Assembly (NCBI GenBank): GCA_039720395.1
Contig: CM077821.1
Span: 42,468,792-42,532,791, forward strand
Direction of reading: 5' to 3'
Source of the DNA: Liquidambar formosana
Taxonomy: Eukaryota; Streptophyta; Magnoliopsida; Saxifragales; Altingiaceae
DNA: 64,000 nt
Shown: positions 21,260-35,209 of the stretch, in pieces
Position numbering within the stretch: position 1 is the stretch's first letter
Layout of the letters: the number at the start of each line of letters is the position of its first letter
Program-made: the position numbers and the translations under genes
Notes under the pieces: model-generated
What the model saw: only the letters and a program-made list of their open reading frames with translations
Database searches by the model: none
What the model was told of the DNA's origin: nothing

Positions 21260-24200
21260 ATGAACACTTCCAACGTTCCTCCAATGGCAAACCCTAAACC
21301 CCCACAAAACCAAAACCTAAAACTAGGCCATCTTCTTCCTCAACCGCAACCCTCGAAAGCCATGGATACAGACCCTTCCCAAGATCAATCCTTGAAGCAG
21401 AAGGCACAAACCCTACACGCATTGACCACGGGTCCTCTGTCTTCTTCGTTGTCGAACCTTTCGAGTTCTTCCAGAGCCATTCCTTCCGATCAAGACTTCC
21501 ATTTCTACAACAACTTCGACGAATTCAAACTCCCCATCAAAGAAATCACCGTGAAATCTCACTCGATGCTCGAAACGGTCGGTTCGTCGTCACACATTTG
21601 GGGCAAACCGATATTAATCTCCGAAGACCCCGAAGACACCTACGATTGGCTGGTTAACGTCAATGACGAGCTGTTCGAGCGGTTCGACGTGTCGGCCGAT
21701 GAGTTCCAGAAGGTGAGGAAGAAGGAGGAGGAAACGGGGCGGGCGGCGAGTTCGGCGGCGGATGTCGAGGATGGATTTCAGTTGGTGTATGGGAGGAAGA
21801 AGAAAGCGGTGGCGGTGGGGAAAGATGAGGGGCAAGATTTGAGTCCATCGGCGGTGAAGGTGGCTTCGAGGGATAAGAGAGCAATGGGATCGAAGCCGCG
21901 GGTGCCGTTTCACATTCCGACGATTCCGAGGCCTCAAGATGAGTTTAATATATTGGTTAATAATTCGAACCAGCCGTTCCAGCATGTTTGGCTGAAGAAG
22001 AGTGAGGATGATGGGAGGTTTATACATCCCCTGGTTAGTTTCTTTATTTCTTGGTGTTAATGAATAAAATGATTTGTGTGCTTATTTTATTGTTTTATGG
22101 ATTTCTGTGAATTTGTTGATTATAGGTTTGTACTTTAGTCACCTTAGCCTTTTTGTTCGGTATGTTGCAGTTATACACAATGCGTTGTTTATACATCAAA
22201 CCCATTAGAATCCATTTACCAAAAAGAAGTTTTTTGTTTTTTTTGAAAAAAAAAAAAAGTAATTGGGAATAGAAGAAAAAGGTTCATATGGAAAACGAGT
22301 GATCAGATACCTCTATAATATGAGATAACTTTCTCCAGAACATATCGATCAGAAAGAAGTAATTTTTTCTTTTTTTAATAGATTGGATGGAGGAAAAAAG
22401 GTTTATAACTTTATATAGTAGAAAAAGCAATTTTGTCTTCTATGAGATGGATATCTGTGTTCAGTGTTCACTAACCAGTTTCTAGGTTCTATGCAGTCTA
22501 TACTATTCATGAGGGTAGGTGGTGTAAGTTCCAGTGGGGCAATGATCGGTTTGCTATGCAGAAATATTTGCATGATGGCATGGGCTGTTCTTAGAACCAT
22601 GGCACTGATTTGTAAATATTTGAGAGGGTATCACATGCTTGTGTATATATGATTTATCTATAGTACGATACACCAATTCCCAATTAACCTAATGATCCTT
22701 CTTCCCCTCTCCACTACCTTTCCATAAAAAATCTCTGCATATTTTGTATTCTATTGACCATGTTCTTCAGAATCTTAAAAGGGGAAAGATAATAAGTGGG
22801 GATAATAGCCAAAACTGAGTTCACTAATGTAAGCCTACCGTCTAGAGATACACGCCTTATTCCACCAATCTAATCTCTTCCCTACTTTCTCAACAACTGA
22901 ATCCCAAAAGCCATAAGACAAAGGGTTACCCCTGAGAGGCATATCAAGATACTTCATAGGCCAGTCACTAACCGAGCACCATCGCAAGTCCATAATTCTC
23001 TCAATCTTGCTCAAATCAGTGTTGGCTCCCCCCCCCCCCCCCCCCCCCCAAAAACCCAAAAAAAAGGGGGTACTTTTAGCCATTTTAACTCTCATACTAG
23101 AAATCAAATCAAAACACTTCACAACAACTTCTCATTATCACCTTCAGAGAAGAAAATAGTATCGCGGACTGAAGATGGGAAACTTTAACTGTATTTCTAT
23201 CTCTACCCAGCTCGAAACCCTTCACTACCTCTATTTTGTCATCCTTAGGAATCATTCTTCTTAGCTCATCAACGACTAAAGTGAAAAAAAGGGGTGATAA
23301 AGGAATTGAACCATTCCTTCTTTCTCTTCTTGTAATCGTCCACAATTTCATTAGGTACAAGCACCAGATCTAAAATTTCTCCTTAGCAAAAGCTACTTGA
23401 GCTTCTAAAATAGTCTCATTAAGAACCTCTCTCAGTCTATTGGACAAGACCTTAGCCCCAACTTTATTTAGACATGGATAATGCATTTCACAATCACATC
23501 CATTGTTATACAACTTTGGCATCAGGTACATGCTGGGATTCTGCATGGATTTAGTTCATTGTGTGATGGATATGATCAATCGATATGCTATGAGTGACAT
23601 AGTTAGATAACTGCATGTTCAAAGATTTTTATTTTTTTGGGTTGTTGAGAGGGGTGGGGGGTGGGGTGGGGTGGGGTGGGGTATATAGACATGTTGATTT
23701 TACTTTATTTACTTGTTTGAAATGGTTTTGCTTTTATTACTTAATCTCATGCTTGTTTGAATGGTTTGGTTTTATGTATTTGTTGCTAATTACAGTGTTT
23801 TGTGCATATAGGAGAATCTCTCTGTGTTGGATTTTGTTGATAAAAACATTGGGGACATGGAACCTGTAAAACCACCCTTGATAGAGATCACCCCATTCAA
23901 GCTTGTGGAAGAAGTCAAAGATTTAAAGGAGTTAGCTGCTAAGTTGCGCAGTGTGGATGAATTTGCGGTAAAGTTTGATTCTGGCGATGTTATGTATTTA
24001 ATTGAAACATTGATTCACCATATGTTGTCTGAAGTGACAATGCTGATTTTATCTTTGTAGTTATATTGTGCACTTGAAGTGGATTGGTGTGGGTCCATGA
24101 AATATAAGAAGAAATATAAATTGAAATATTAGGTACATGGTGAAGCTTTGGTACAGAAAAGAATAATAAAATCCAATATTTTCTTATATGCAGCCATGGC

Positions 24201-27200
24201 CAGTTACCTCTAGTGTCTCATCTATATAGATCCCAAGTATAGAAATATGTTTGAAAACTATTTAATTTTACTGTCAATTTGAATTTGTTTTAGAAAGGAA
24301 TAGTGAAATATTTTTGTCCCCCTCCTGCTGAGTGATTTATAAGATTTTGAGATTTAGTGAGGATAGAAAATTGTGTAGAATGTACATGGAGAAAAATACC
24401 CCGTTAAGGGCACAATTGAAACTGGGACAATTAAGGCGATAAATAGAGGCCCAAGCTCTATAAAGTCTAGACTGTGGATCATATTTCATGCAGTCACGTT
24501 TTCCTCCTTATAGTGAACTTGTAAACATGTAAACAATTGGGGAAATTTCTAATCTCAACCATAGTATATTTATGGTTTCCTCCACAATTCAGTGATTTAA
24601 TCCCAGCGTTTATATATTGAATCTTTTAAACCTCTTGGATAGCATTCTGCTATAGTTTTTGTTGTATACACCCTGTGTACATGAGCTTTAGTTTGTTTTG
24701 GTTTTAATATATTTTATATTTCATAGAAAAAATTTTGAATTTTTTAAAGCTGATGAACCATCTCACCTCTGCGCCTAAACCTGATGAAAGATCCAAAATT
24801 TCATGAATGAGATGCATGTACTGTTGAGGACTCAAAACTTTTTTTTTTTTTAATAAAGAATACAAATGAAGGATGAGAACCTTCTTAAACAAGCAAGAAA
24901 AAGAGAGAACTCCTTGTTATTGTCTAGCTAAAAGAGGAAGAACTCAACAATAATGTTTTAAGATTGTTTGTATGCTGTCTTATTTTCATAATACTTTAAA
25001 TTGAAATAATAGTAGAGTTTGTTTATTCTCAGTGTCTTGTTGCTGGTTTGGTAGTGATTTTCCAGCTGGAAGGGAAAAATAAAACAGAACACTATAACTT
25101 AGCTACTTAGCTCAAATCAGCAAAGCCCAACCATTTGTTGTCCACTTGAACTAAACAAGGCCAGGTTGAATGCTGTGTAAGGAATTTAAGAAGAGGTTAG
25201 CTAGCATTTAAGAATAAGGAAAAGTAGAGGTGCAAGAAGGATAAGCGGAAGAAGGAGAAGAGGAATAAGGAAGGGGAGAAAGGGCTGAACAAGATGATTG
25301 GAACTGAAGAAAGGTCTCACATGGGTGGCATATCAGCAAAGCTTAACCATTTATTGTATGCATAGAATCAGTTATATGGCCTGATTTTAATTGATTTCTT
25401 GGATTTCTTTAGAAAAAATTTGTGTTTGGGGTTTATTGCCATTTGATTTACTGAAGTCTATTTATTTATTTAGGTTACAGTCAATGTTTAGTATTTATTC
25501 CTTTTTTTTTTTTTTTCTTTTTTTTTTTTGGGGGGGGGGGGGGCTCAGTATTGGTTTCGTTCTTCACTCATTTTTTTTTCTTTTTCCCTTGCAATTCTTT
25601 AGGTTGATTTGGAACATAATCAGTATCGTTCTTTTCAAGGAATGACTTGCTTGATGCAAATTTCTACCAGAAATGAGGATTTCATTGTAGATACGCTAAA
25701 ACTTCGCATTCACATTGGTCCACATTTAAGGGAAGTTTTCAAAGATCCGACGAAGAAAAAGGTAGATCTCTTTCACTTGGTGCATATTTGGTGTTGTGAT
25801 AGATCTTTGTCTTTGTGTGGTGATATGTTTACTTAATTAGGTCATGCATGGAGCAGATCGGGATATTGTGTGGCTTCAACGGGACTTTGGCATATATGTC
25901 TGCAATTTGTTTGACACTGGACAGGTTTTACTTTGAAACTGTTATGTATTTGAACTGTGGGATGTCATTTGAGCGCTATTTTATACTTTAGGATAATTTA
26001 ATTTACCTACAGTCTATCTATCAACACAATGGTTTCTATGGAGAACAACTTAATTATGCTGTTGAACTTGGTTGGGTACATGTTTCTGTTGAGCTTGAAC
26101 AATATTTAACGAATATTTGAATTGTCTCCATGTAGTGTTACTTGAAATTTGCAATGCTTTATTCAGTTCTATCAAATATTAAGTTTACATTGTCTTTTTA
26201 GTTGTTTCTTGGTAGTTTATTCATTACATGGCTATGTTAGGATTCAACATTGATAAACACTTTTGTCATAAATAACTTCAGAATGATGAAACCTAGAGTG
26301 TAACGTATATGAGCTTGTTTTCCATTGACCATTGTTGGCATCAACAATCTACATCCTGAATAATCAAATATAGAATTAACCTTGTAATGAGGTTATATTG
26401 GTTGTTTGAGTCTTAAAGATGTCATTATATGAGGGGAGAAGTTCTCTAAGCGTCCACCTAATAGCTTAGCTTAGGCTTTTAGGTTGGAAACTTAACAAAC
26501 ACTTTTAGACCAAAATGATTTCTCAAATGTTGTGGACCTACAACAACCTTTCAGCTTTAAATGGAATCCGTCCTCTCAGACTGAGCTATGGCTATCATGT
26601 CACACTTGTCCTTGTGGCTTGAAGTCTCTGAAGTTGGAGAAAGTACTAAAATTAAAATGTCCATAATCAACATGCTGATTTGTGGCATCATCTTCTAATT
26701 GGATTCAATTTACTGAGTTAAGGACCCATGCCATAATTGGAATACCATGTGTACCATATTGAAGAAAAGTATTGGTTGAGCAGTACTTAAACCTTCATAA
26801 GTACCTATTCCTTTCTACACATGGTTTGAAAATCAATGATTATTGCCCATTATGAACCGAATGATTTACTTTGTTTTTGAACTGTGGATACTTTTACAAA
26901 TTATGTGGGAGAATGTCCTTAGATGAGATTCTCCTATTTCAGATTCACCCCAACCATGATGTTTTCTAGCATAGTCAATACTCAATACACTAAGTGGGTT
27001 TATTTGGTGGTAAGGCCTTCTCTAATGCATATGTTATGTGGCCTGTTATTATACTTTAATTTTTTATTTTATTTTTTGATGCATGTCAAGTACAAGGTGC
27101 CCTTGTATGTTCATAACGATTTCCCCCTTCCTATTTTGAAAAGGGAGGAAGAAGAAAAATGCTTTAAAGCTTCCTTTCTAACTGAGTTAATGTAATCATT

Positions 27201-30200
27201 TGTCTCTTGCTCTCTTGATAAGATATGGCTGAAATTTTTTAAGAGTAAGTGAAGAAGCTAAGAAGGCAGTATCCATCACATCATAAGAATTTCCATTTAT
27301 TCATCGTCTCTATGGATAGAAATGGTGAAGGCTAATATTATGAATCTCCAAATATTTTTATGATATTATGAAGGTCCAGAAAATTTGATGAAGGTATGGA
27401 TAAATACAAATCCTATGAAGTTGGTTTTTCTCAATGACATGTTTACATGTATTTTGAACCCTGAATGAAAACCTCATTTACAATGTTTTTATGTTTCCGA
27501 AAGAAATTATTTGTGAGAAGGTGAATTTTTGTTCAATATATTTTAGGATTTTAGGTAAAAGCTATGATTTATGAGGACCTGCCAATTTGTTGGAATGGTC
27601 AATTTATTCTTGTCTCTGGTTTCTTGCTGTACAATGATGACTGTGGGAAAACAATACATGTGAAATTTCTTCTGGTTGATATTCATTTCTCTTAATGCTT
27701 CTTCGTATTTGCAGAATGTATCTACATGATATTTTTTTTGAGGTTTATATTTTCAAGGTTGAGAGAAAACTAACCCTTGTCTTAATCCTTAGGCCTCAAG
27801 GGTATTGAAACTGGAGAGAAATAGTCTGGAGTATCTTCTGCATCACTTTTGTGGAGTCACTGCTAACAAAGAGTGGGTCCTTTTTTGTATTTATCAACTT
27901 GATATGATTTTCCTTAGAGTTTGACTACTTTTTCTTACATATTTTAGAAGGTTGACCACTTTACTCCCTGCAGATACCAGAATGCCGACTGGAGATTACG
28001 ACCAATTCCTGAAGAGATGGTTAGGTAATGTCTATTTTTGACATATCACCCTATCTTTCCAACTTTTAGCCTTCTTCTTTCTTTCTTTATTTTAGGTTTT
28101 CATTCTTGATTTTTAATTTTGAATTGCCTCAAATGAATAGATCATTTATTAGGTTTTGTTGAAAACACATTTGGAATCCATGTTTGAAATTGGGATCACT
28201 GCAAATTTTGTTAGAAGGGAAAGACAAACACTATTTCTAAGGGTTTAACCTAGAATGACCCTTTTGGAATCCGGAATTCAGAATCCAGCTCTGTTTTTCT
28301 TCTGCCATTTAAATGATTGCCATTCTTTGAATCAATGCCAAGTATGCTGTTCCCAATTCACAGTGAAATCTATAATTTATGTGTTTGATCACCACTATGA
28401 ATCCCTAATTTCTTATATAGTCATGCATTCTTTATCGCTTTGCTTCTGAATTATACATGGTTCTGTTTGCTTACGAGTACGTCTCTTTTGTGACTTAGAC
28501 GCTGATGTTTATTTATCCCTGCCATCGTCTAATTGAATTTTGTGTGTCACAGATATGCCAGAGAAGATACGCATTATCTGTTGTATATTTTTGATTTGTT
28601 GAGGATCAGTCTGCTCTCGACGTCTTCTGAGTCTGGAAATTCTGATGTTCTTCTAGTAGAGGTATGATCTTTGTAAACCATAAATACACTGTCCTAGGCA
28701 TCTATTTGGGAGAAGTGCAAAGGGTTGTTTCTAACTGGTTTGTTTTACTTGCCACCTTAGTTATGATATTGCATGAGTATAATGTTCTGTATAATGCTTG
28801 CTGTTGTTGCGGAAAGTCGGAAACTGTATTATGTAGTATGTACATATTAATTTTGGAAAGATAGAAGATTGCAACATACTTAACTTTTCAATAGTCAAGA
28901 TTACTTACCATTATGATATGTCTGGGATTTTGATTTAAGTGACTCATGGCACCCTTTTCATGCCCTCTGGAACTGACATTAATTCTGAAATTCTCACATT
29001 AGTGGAGGGTGTGGAAGTTGTAGTTTCTACCTGGAGTGGTGGGGATTGAAATCTATTGTATCATGGGAAAGCTGTTTCTCACTTGAATTATATGATTTTC
29101 CTGTAGAATTATTCAGTAGAAAAACAAGCTCTATATAGAATGTAGCATCAATGTACTCATAACTTGAGTATACCATTCAAGTTTGCTAAAATTTCACTGG
29201 AAAATTTGGTCCCCCAATCCACCATATAAGTTAGACTTCTTGGTATGAAGTGCTCATGAGCCAATGGTAAGATGGCTTGATGTAAGAAAATTTTTTGGGC
29301 CTAAAATTGATATAATTGGATTGCTATAGGCGATTTGATTTATAGAACTTCAGGGCAATTCCAAAATTGTTATGCCACTTGATGATCTAAGGGTTAAGAG
29401 AGTAAAATCAGATGGTCCATAACAATATGACTATCCTGATTACATTGTGAGACGAGTTTCTTGTTGATGATGTATATTTTCATTTTGTTTCAAAGATCAT
29501 TCCTGAATGGCCAATCTTCAATTTTTTTATTAATAGGATTCTTTTATTCTTGGTTTAAGGCAACCAAGATTATATTCTATTCCCTTGATATTCTCATAAT
29601 TTGTGAAGTATGCGGCTCTTCTTTGATAGGAATCATTATGATTGAGTTGTTAGGGAGGCATTTACAATGATGAGCACTGATGACAATTTTCATTATTTAA
29701 TTTCATTTAGATGAATAAGATTAAAACCTAGTGCAAATAGAGTCTCAGAAACATATTCAAGAGGAAGAAGTTATTTCAGCCCTTTTATCTGGTAGCTGTG
29801 ACTGGTTGGCTAAAAAGCAAAGGGATGTAGTTGCTACATGTTGGGGATTTACAATTCCATCACATTATCCCTACAATGTCTCTTATCTTTTCTCCATAAC
29901 AACTTCATACATCAATGGATCTTCGTTTGGTTCCCAAGAAGACAAAGGAAGAGATAAGAAAATTTTGACTTTTACATCTCTTTGGGGTTGGAATAGTGTT
30001 TGAATGATCAAAATGGAAGATATGGGAAATTCCAAGCAATAATATGGAGCATAGTGACAAATTTGTTGGATCAATCTCTCGTTAGACAGATTAGATCAGT
30101 ATTTCATAATTCATTAATTTTTGAAGTACTTAAGATATCCCAAATATTATGAATGAATTCCAAATTATTAGTGAATTTCCTGAATTAATCCAAATAATTT

Positions 30201-33200
30201 TGAATTATAAAAGCATATCTATATATATATTTTTTCTCCTCACATGCTTTGCTTTTCTAAGTCTTGATCTTGTTTGGGGATGGTCTCCTGTTATTACAAC
30301 TATGTTTTTTAAATGACTTTGGAATTTGGTCACATTAAGATGTCTAGTAAGTCATTGATTCTGGGGTTAATGGAGTTTTGATTATATTTTATGTTACATT
30401 TTCTTTGTTGGCAATAGGGAAAATTGTGAGAAGAATGGAAATATATGGTGAAATCTAATTTTATAAGTAGCATAGTGAAAGTTTTACATTGTGGTACAAT
30501 CATCTATAGTCAGGTGCTATCATCATTACTTCAAAAAAAAATAAATAATAAATAAAATCTATAGTCAGGTGCTATGTGGGATAGGTGTAAAATCATGTTT
30601 TATGTCAAATTTCAATATCTGTATTTTTGTGGCATGTATGTTATCATGTTGTGTATACTAATATAGTAAGATGTACTTATATATAGCATAAATTGATAGG
30701 AGTAGGAATTCATATGCAAAATAGTGTAACTTTTTGGGAACAAAATACATAACAAGTACTGCTTTTATATGCTAGTTCCAAGTGTCAAATAGTCCTTCAT
30801 ATATATTATTAAAAATCCAGGGGGTTTTGACAAGATTATTGTGGTATATAATATCTGATTACTTTGATTCATATATTTTAGGCAAAAAAGTTTAATTTTG
30901 TAAAGCAGTGAGATTCCCCCCCCCCTCCCCTCTTTTTTTTGGGTTTTGTTTTTTTTGGTAAAGAAATTTTCCCTTTTTTTTTTTTTAATAATGAAAATGA
31001 GATGCACAAGTTTAACCATGTAGTAATTATCATGTCTCAGTGTTCGATTTGGTTGTTGAAATTTGATTAAGAGCTTATGACATCAATGTATACATTAATT
31101 TCTATTTTCACAGGATAGAGGAATGGAAAATACCCTTTTTCAGTTTCTTGATCTTTTAAGCTCTAACTAGGGGCTTATTGTTTTGTTGGTGCTTGTTGGA
31201 TAAGTGTCATGTACATGGGCTTTTGCTCCCCCACCGCCTTTTTTGTGTGTTTGTGTTTGGGTATTCGTGTGTCAGAGTCTTTGGGCTGCATTGCAGCCAT
31301 AGGCATGCAATGGTAGCCTAGGCTATGGTCTAGGCTTCAGTCCACTAGGGCAATTGGAATATCTGAAAATAATTGTTGAAAATTTAAAAGTAGATTGGTG
31401 GTTACTTCTATTCTATGTTGATACTCAGGTTACTTCTATTCTATGTTGTAGAGTATCATGCTGATACTCTGGGCTGACTTTATTCTTTTGATGCTGATAT
31501 AAGCTCATGTATGTGTTTGGTCAGTTTCAGATTAGGGGAGTGGGTGTTATCTTATTTAGATATGTTTATTTGTCTTGTTTACTGTCTTTTAGCTCTGTTC
31601 ACTAACATTTCTGGTTGTTTTACAGGTTTACAAACGCAGTTACGAGATATGCATGCAACTTTATGAGAAGGAGCTTTTGACAGATAGTTCATACCTCTAC
31701 ATATATGGGCAAGTTGCTTACTGTCTTAGTTTATGATGTTGTTACTTGCATGTTCAAACCTCATGGATGTTGTTTCTTATTTTTCCATATTTGTTTTGCA
31801 TGGAGTTACTCTGTATCTTTGTCCACTTACCATACCTTTTTGTTATATCAATAACAGGTTGCAGGAGGCTGCTTTCAACGCTCAGCAGCTTGCTATTGTT
31901 GCAGTAAGTTGTTCTTTATCCCATCTACGTCATCTATATTTTTATTGCTTTGATAATATCAAGGTGATGAAATTGAAGATGTCATATTTCCATGTGTAAC
32001 AACTTGGCTGGTGTGCGGGGGCCAATCAAGCTACCAACCATTATTTAATTTGTTTCACCAGGGAATCTCTTATTCTAAACATCAAAATTGATGGATGATT
32101 GAAGGGTAGATCAAGTGTCTCGGCGCATTAAGATAATAAATTGTTAGAGCAACTCCAAGGGGGCTAGCTGTCCAACCCCCGTGGTTATTGTAGCTAGCCA
32201 ATCACATTGTTCCTTCTCCAATGGGCTAGCTATTTTGGCTATTGTCATTTTGGCTAGCTACATTTAGCTAGTGGATGTCCTCTAGCTACATATTATTTAA
32301 TCAATCTTTTCACTCTCTCTCTCTCTCTCTACCATTTCCTCTTCTTCTCTCTACCAAACGATTGAAAAAAGAAAAATATGAAGAATTTTTTTTTGAAATA
32401 GCTAAAGAATAACTAGTGCCCCTGGACTAATCACTTGAACAGCTATCTAGCTATCTTAAAAAATGTCACTTTGCTAGCTAAAGTAGTTGAAAAATAGCTA
32501 GTGCTGTTGGAGTTGCTCTTAGTCTTTGTAATTTCCATAGTTATCCTTGTCTACTTTGATCTCTGATGTATACCAAAACTAAATGGTTTGCAGGGGCTTT
32601 GTGAATGGAGAGATGTTATTGCTCGAGCAGAGGATGAGAGTACTGGTTATATATTGCCAAACAGAACTCTTCTTGAAATTGGTACTGGGAAACCTGTGTA
32701 AATTTATATTTACTTAAACTATATAATTACAGTTCCAACTATATTTGTACAGTATATATGTTCGCTTATTTTCATGATTCCATGTTTTTTCTCTTAAATA
32801 TAAAAGCCAAACAGATGCCTGCCACGGTTAGCAAGTTACGTCGTTTGGTGCAATCAAAGCACCCTTATGTTGAGCGCAATGTTGGATCTGTTCTTAGCAT
32901 CATTAGGCATTCTATCCAAAATGCTGCTGCATTTGAAGCTGTCGCTGAATATCTAAAGCAGGGACAAATGGAAATGGTAAGACCTATGTAAACACATTTG
33001 ATTATCATGGTATATGGTGACTATGGGTTGAGAGTCCTTTGTAAATCTTCTTAGATAAAACCACAGTAATTCTTCTTCGATAAAACCACACTTGGACTGC
33101 TAACTTCTAGCTTATTCTTTTGATAAAACCACAATATATATTGACTTAGGTTTCTTGTGCTCAAGTTTTGCAACATAGAACATAAACAACATTCAGTCAT

Positions 33201-35170
33201 CTTATCATGTGTCCAAGGTTTCAGATGTAGTTGTTGGTGTTGAACATAAAACAAGTTGATGAGAAACTTTGATTAAGCTTTAAGACTGTCAAAATATATT
33301 TCAATAATAAAAAATGTGCAGTACTGTTATTAAAGTAATTTCTGCATGACAACTATATCATTTTCAAAACACATCCATGAGTGGAACACTGACTGTTTTC
33401 TGTTTTGAAGATCTGCAAAATGTATAGTGATTAAAAACAGTAATATTGAAAAAGTTTACTTCAATACGGTCAACACCATATGCAAAAGTTCTTAAGATTT
33501 TATTATTCATCAAATTTCAAAATGCCAAAATGGTTCTTGGATTTTAATTGGTTGATTTTTTTATTTATTTATATTTATTTTAAATTGTTTACATCCAAAA
33601 AAGTTTTTATATACATGATTTCATTGTGATGGTAATTTAAGTCATTTATAATTGAGATTATTGTATTCTTAATGCCACGGAGAATGTTATCTAATGAGAC
33701 ATGCATACTGTTTTGACTTAAAAGTGTTCTAGTTGACGATTTTAGCCTTTCAATTGGCAAACCTGTGAGCTCAGTAGGTTGTCCACTGATTTTTAACGTT
33801 ATCGGCAGCTGGTGGAAGGATGATTAAATGCTAGATAAACCATATATATTATGTCAGTCTGAATGGTTTACTGCGACCTCTTTGTCCACACCGTCATTTT
33901 AGTATTGACCAATGGAACTGTCCTTTACTTGTTATGAAATCATTATCCAAGTTCCCAATAGGGTTCTGGATTCTGGAGGATTTGGCTTAGAGTTTTATCA
34001 ATCTTTGCTGCAAAAATGATGCTTCTATTATTCTATGTTTAGATAAATGTTATGTTTTTCAATGCTTAGGCATCTGAAGAAGTGGTTACTGACGGATTTG
34101 AGGACTTGCCTCCTCCCCAAGCTCCTACGAGTATGAAAGCTGTAGATGCTGCAATGGAAAGCATTGATGGTGGCAATACAGTAAATGGCAGTATGGCTGG
34201 ACACCCAACTGCTTCTGTGTCTTTTAAAGAAGAGCCTTTGGAGATTGGAAGCACTACAGCTAAAGTTGGCAGAAATGGACTAGTAGGCTCTTATGAACAT
34301 CTTGGTGAAAATGGTAACTTCAAGAATGAAAATGATGGTTTTATTCCAATGCTTCCAAGAGAAAGCATCACCATTTCAGGGCAGATTGGAGACACAAATG
34401 CTGATAAGAGCATATTGCAGTCAACGAAGGTTGTATGGTATCCATTCCTGTTCAAAATTTTTGTTTTGTTTTCTACCCTGCTAAATGAAGTGATTGTCTA
34501 TCTTTGTAGGTTACTGGAGTTACTGTTCAAGTGCTAAAGAAGCCGAGTCGTGCTTTTGGGGCTCTGCTGGGGAGTTCAGCTCCAAAGAGGAAGTTTGATT
34601 TAGATAAAAGGGTGAGTTCTTTGCAATCATTAAACTTCGACTCGCGTTCATTAAAAAAAAAAAACTCTCTGCAATTATATCCTATTCATCTGCAACCTTC
34701 CACTTTTCTTTTAACCAATCTTCAATTAGCATTTTCAATTTATGGTTGGGCACTTCATATGTTTACCTGGTTTGTTGCAGCTGTGAAGGTAAATTGAAAT
34801 ATTGCTCCCTCTTCCTCCCTTCATAGATGAGATTGCCGCCTCCTGCGGCTCTCAATTTAATTATTTTGAGGTCATTCAATCCTCTTCCCATTATAAAATC
34901 TTATCCTTTTTCCATTCCCCCCCACCCCCACCCTCTCTACCCCTCTTTTTTTTTTTTTTTTTTTTTTCACTTGCTGTGTGTGTGTGTGTGTGTGTGGATA
35001 TATGGCACTCTTTTGTTTTCTGATTTCTTGCCACTTTATTTACACCAGTTTGAAGTCTGAACTGTCCTCATTTTATATGTGAATTTCGCCCATCCTAATA
35101 TCAGCTACAGCATTCAAACTTTTCCAAGAGGTGGCCATTTGACATTTTATTTGTCATAAAATAATATCCA

Positions 35171-35209
<39 letters not shown>

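Noticed and set aside
21614..22027. 137-codon minus-strand open frame opposite RRP6L2 exon 1
   Set aside because: It is the shadow of a real coding exon on the other strand.
22998..23060. C-tract and Gly-rich frame within intron 1 of RRP6L2
   Set aside because: It is a homopolymer expansion within the LINE remnant, not a glycine-rich protein gene.
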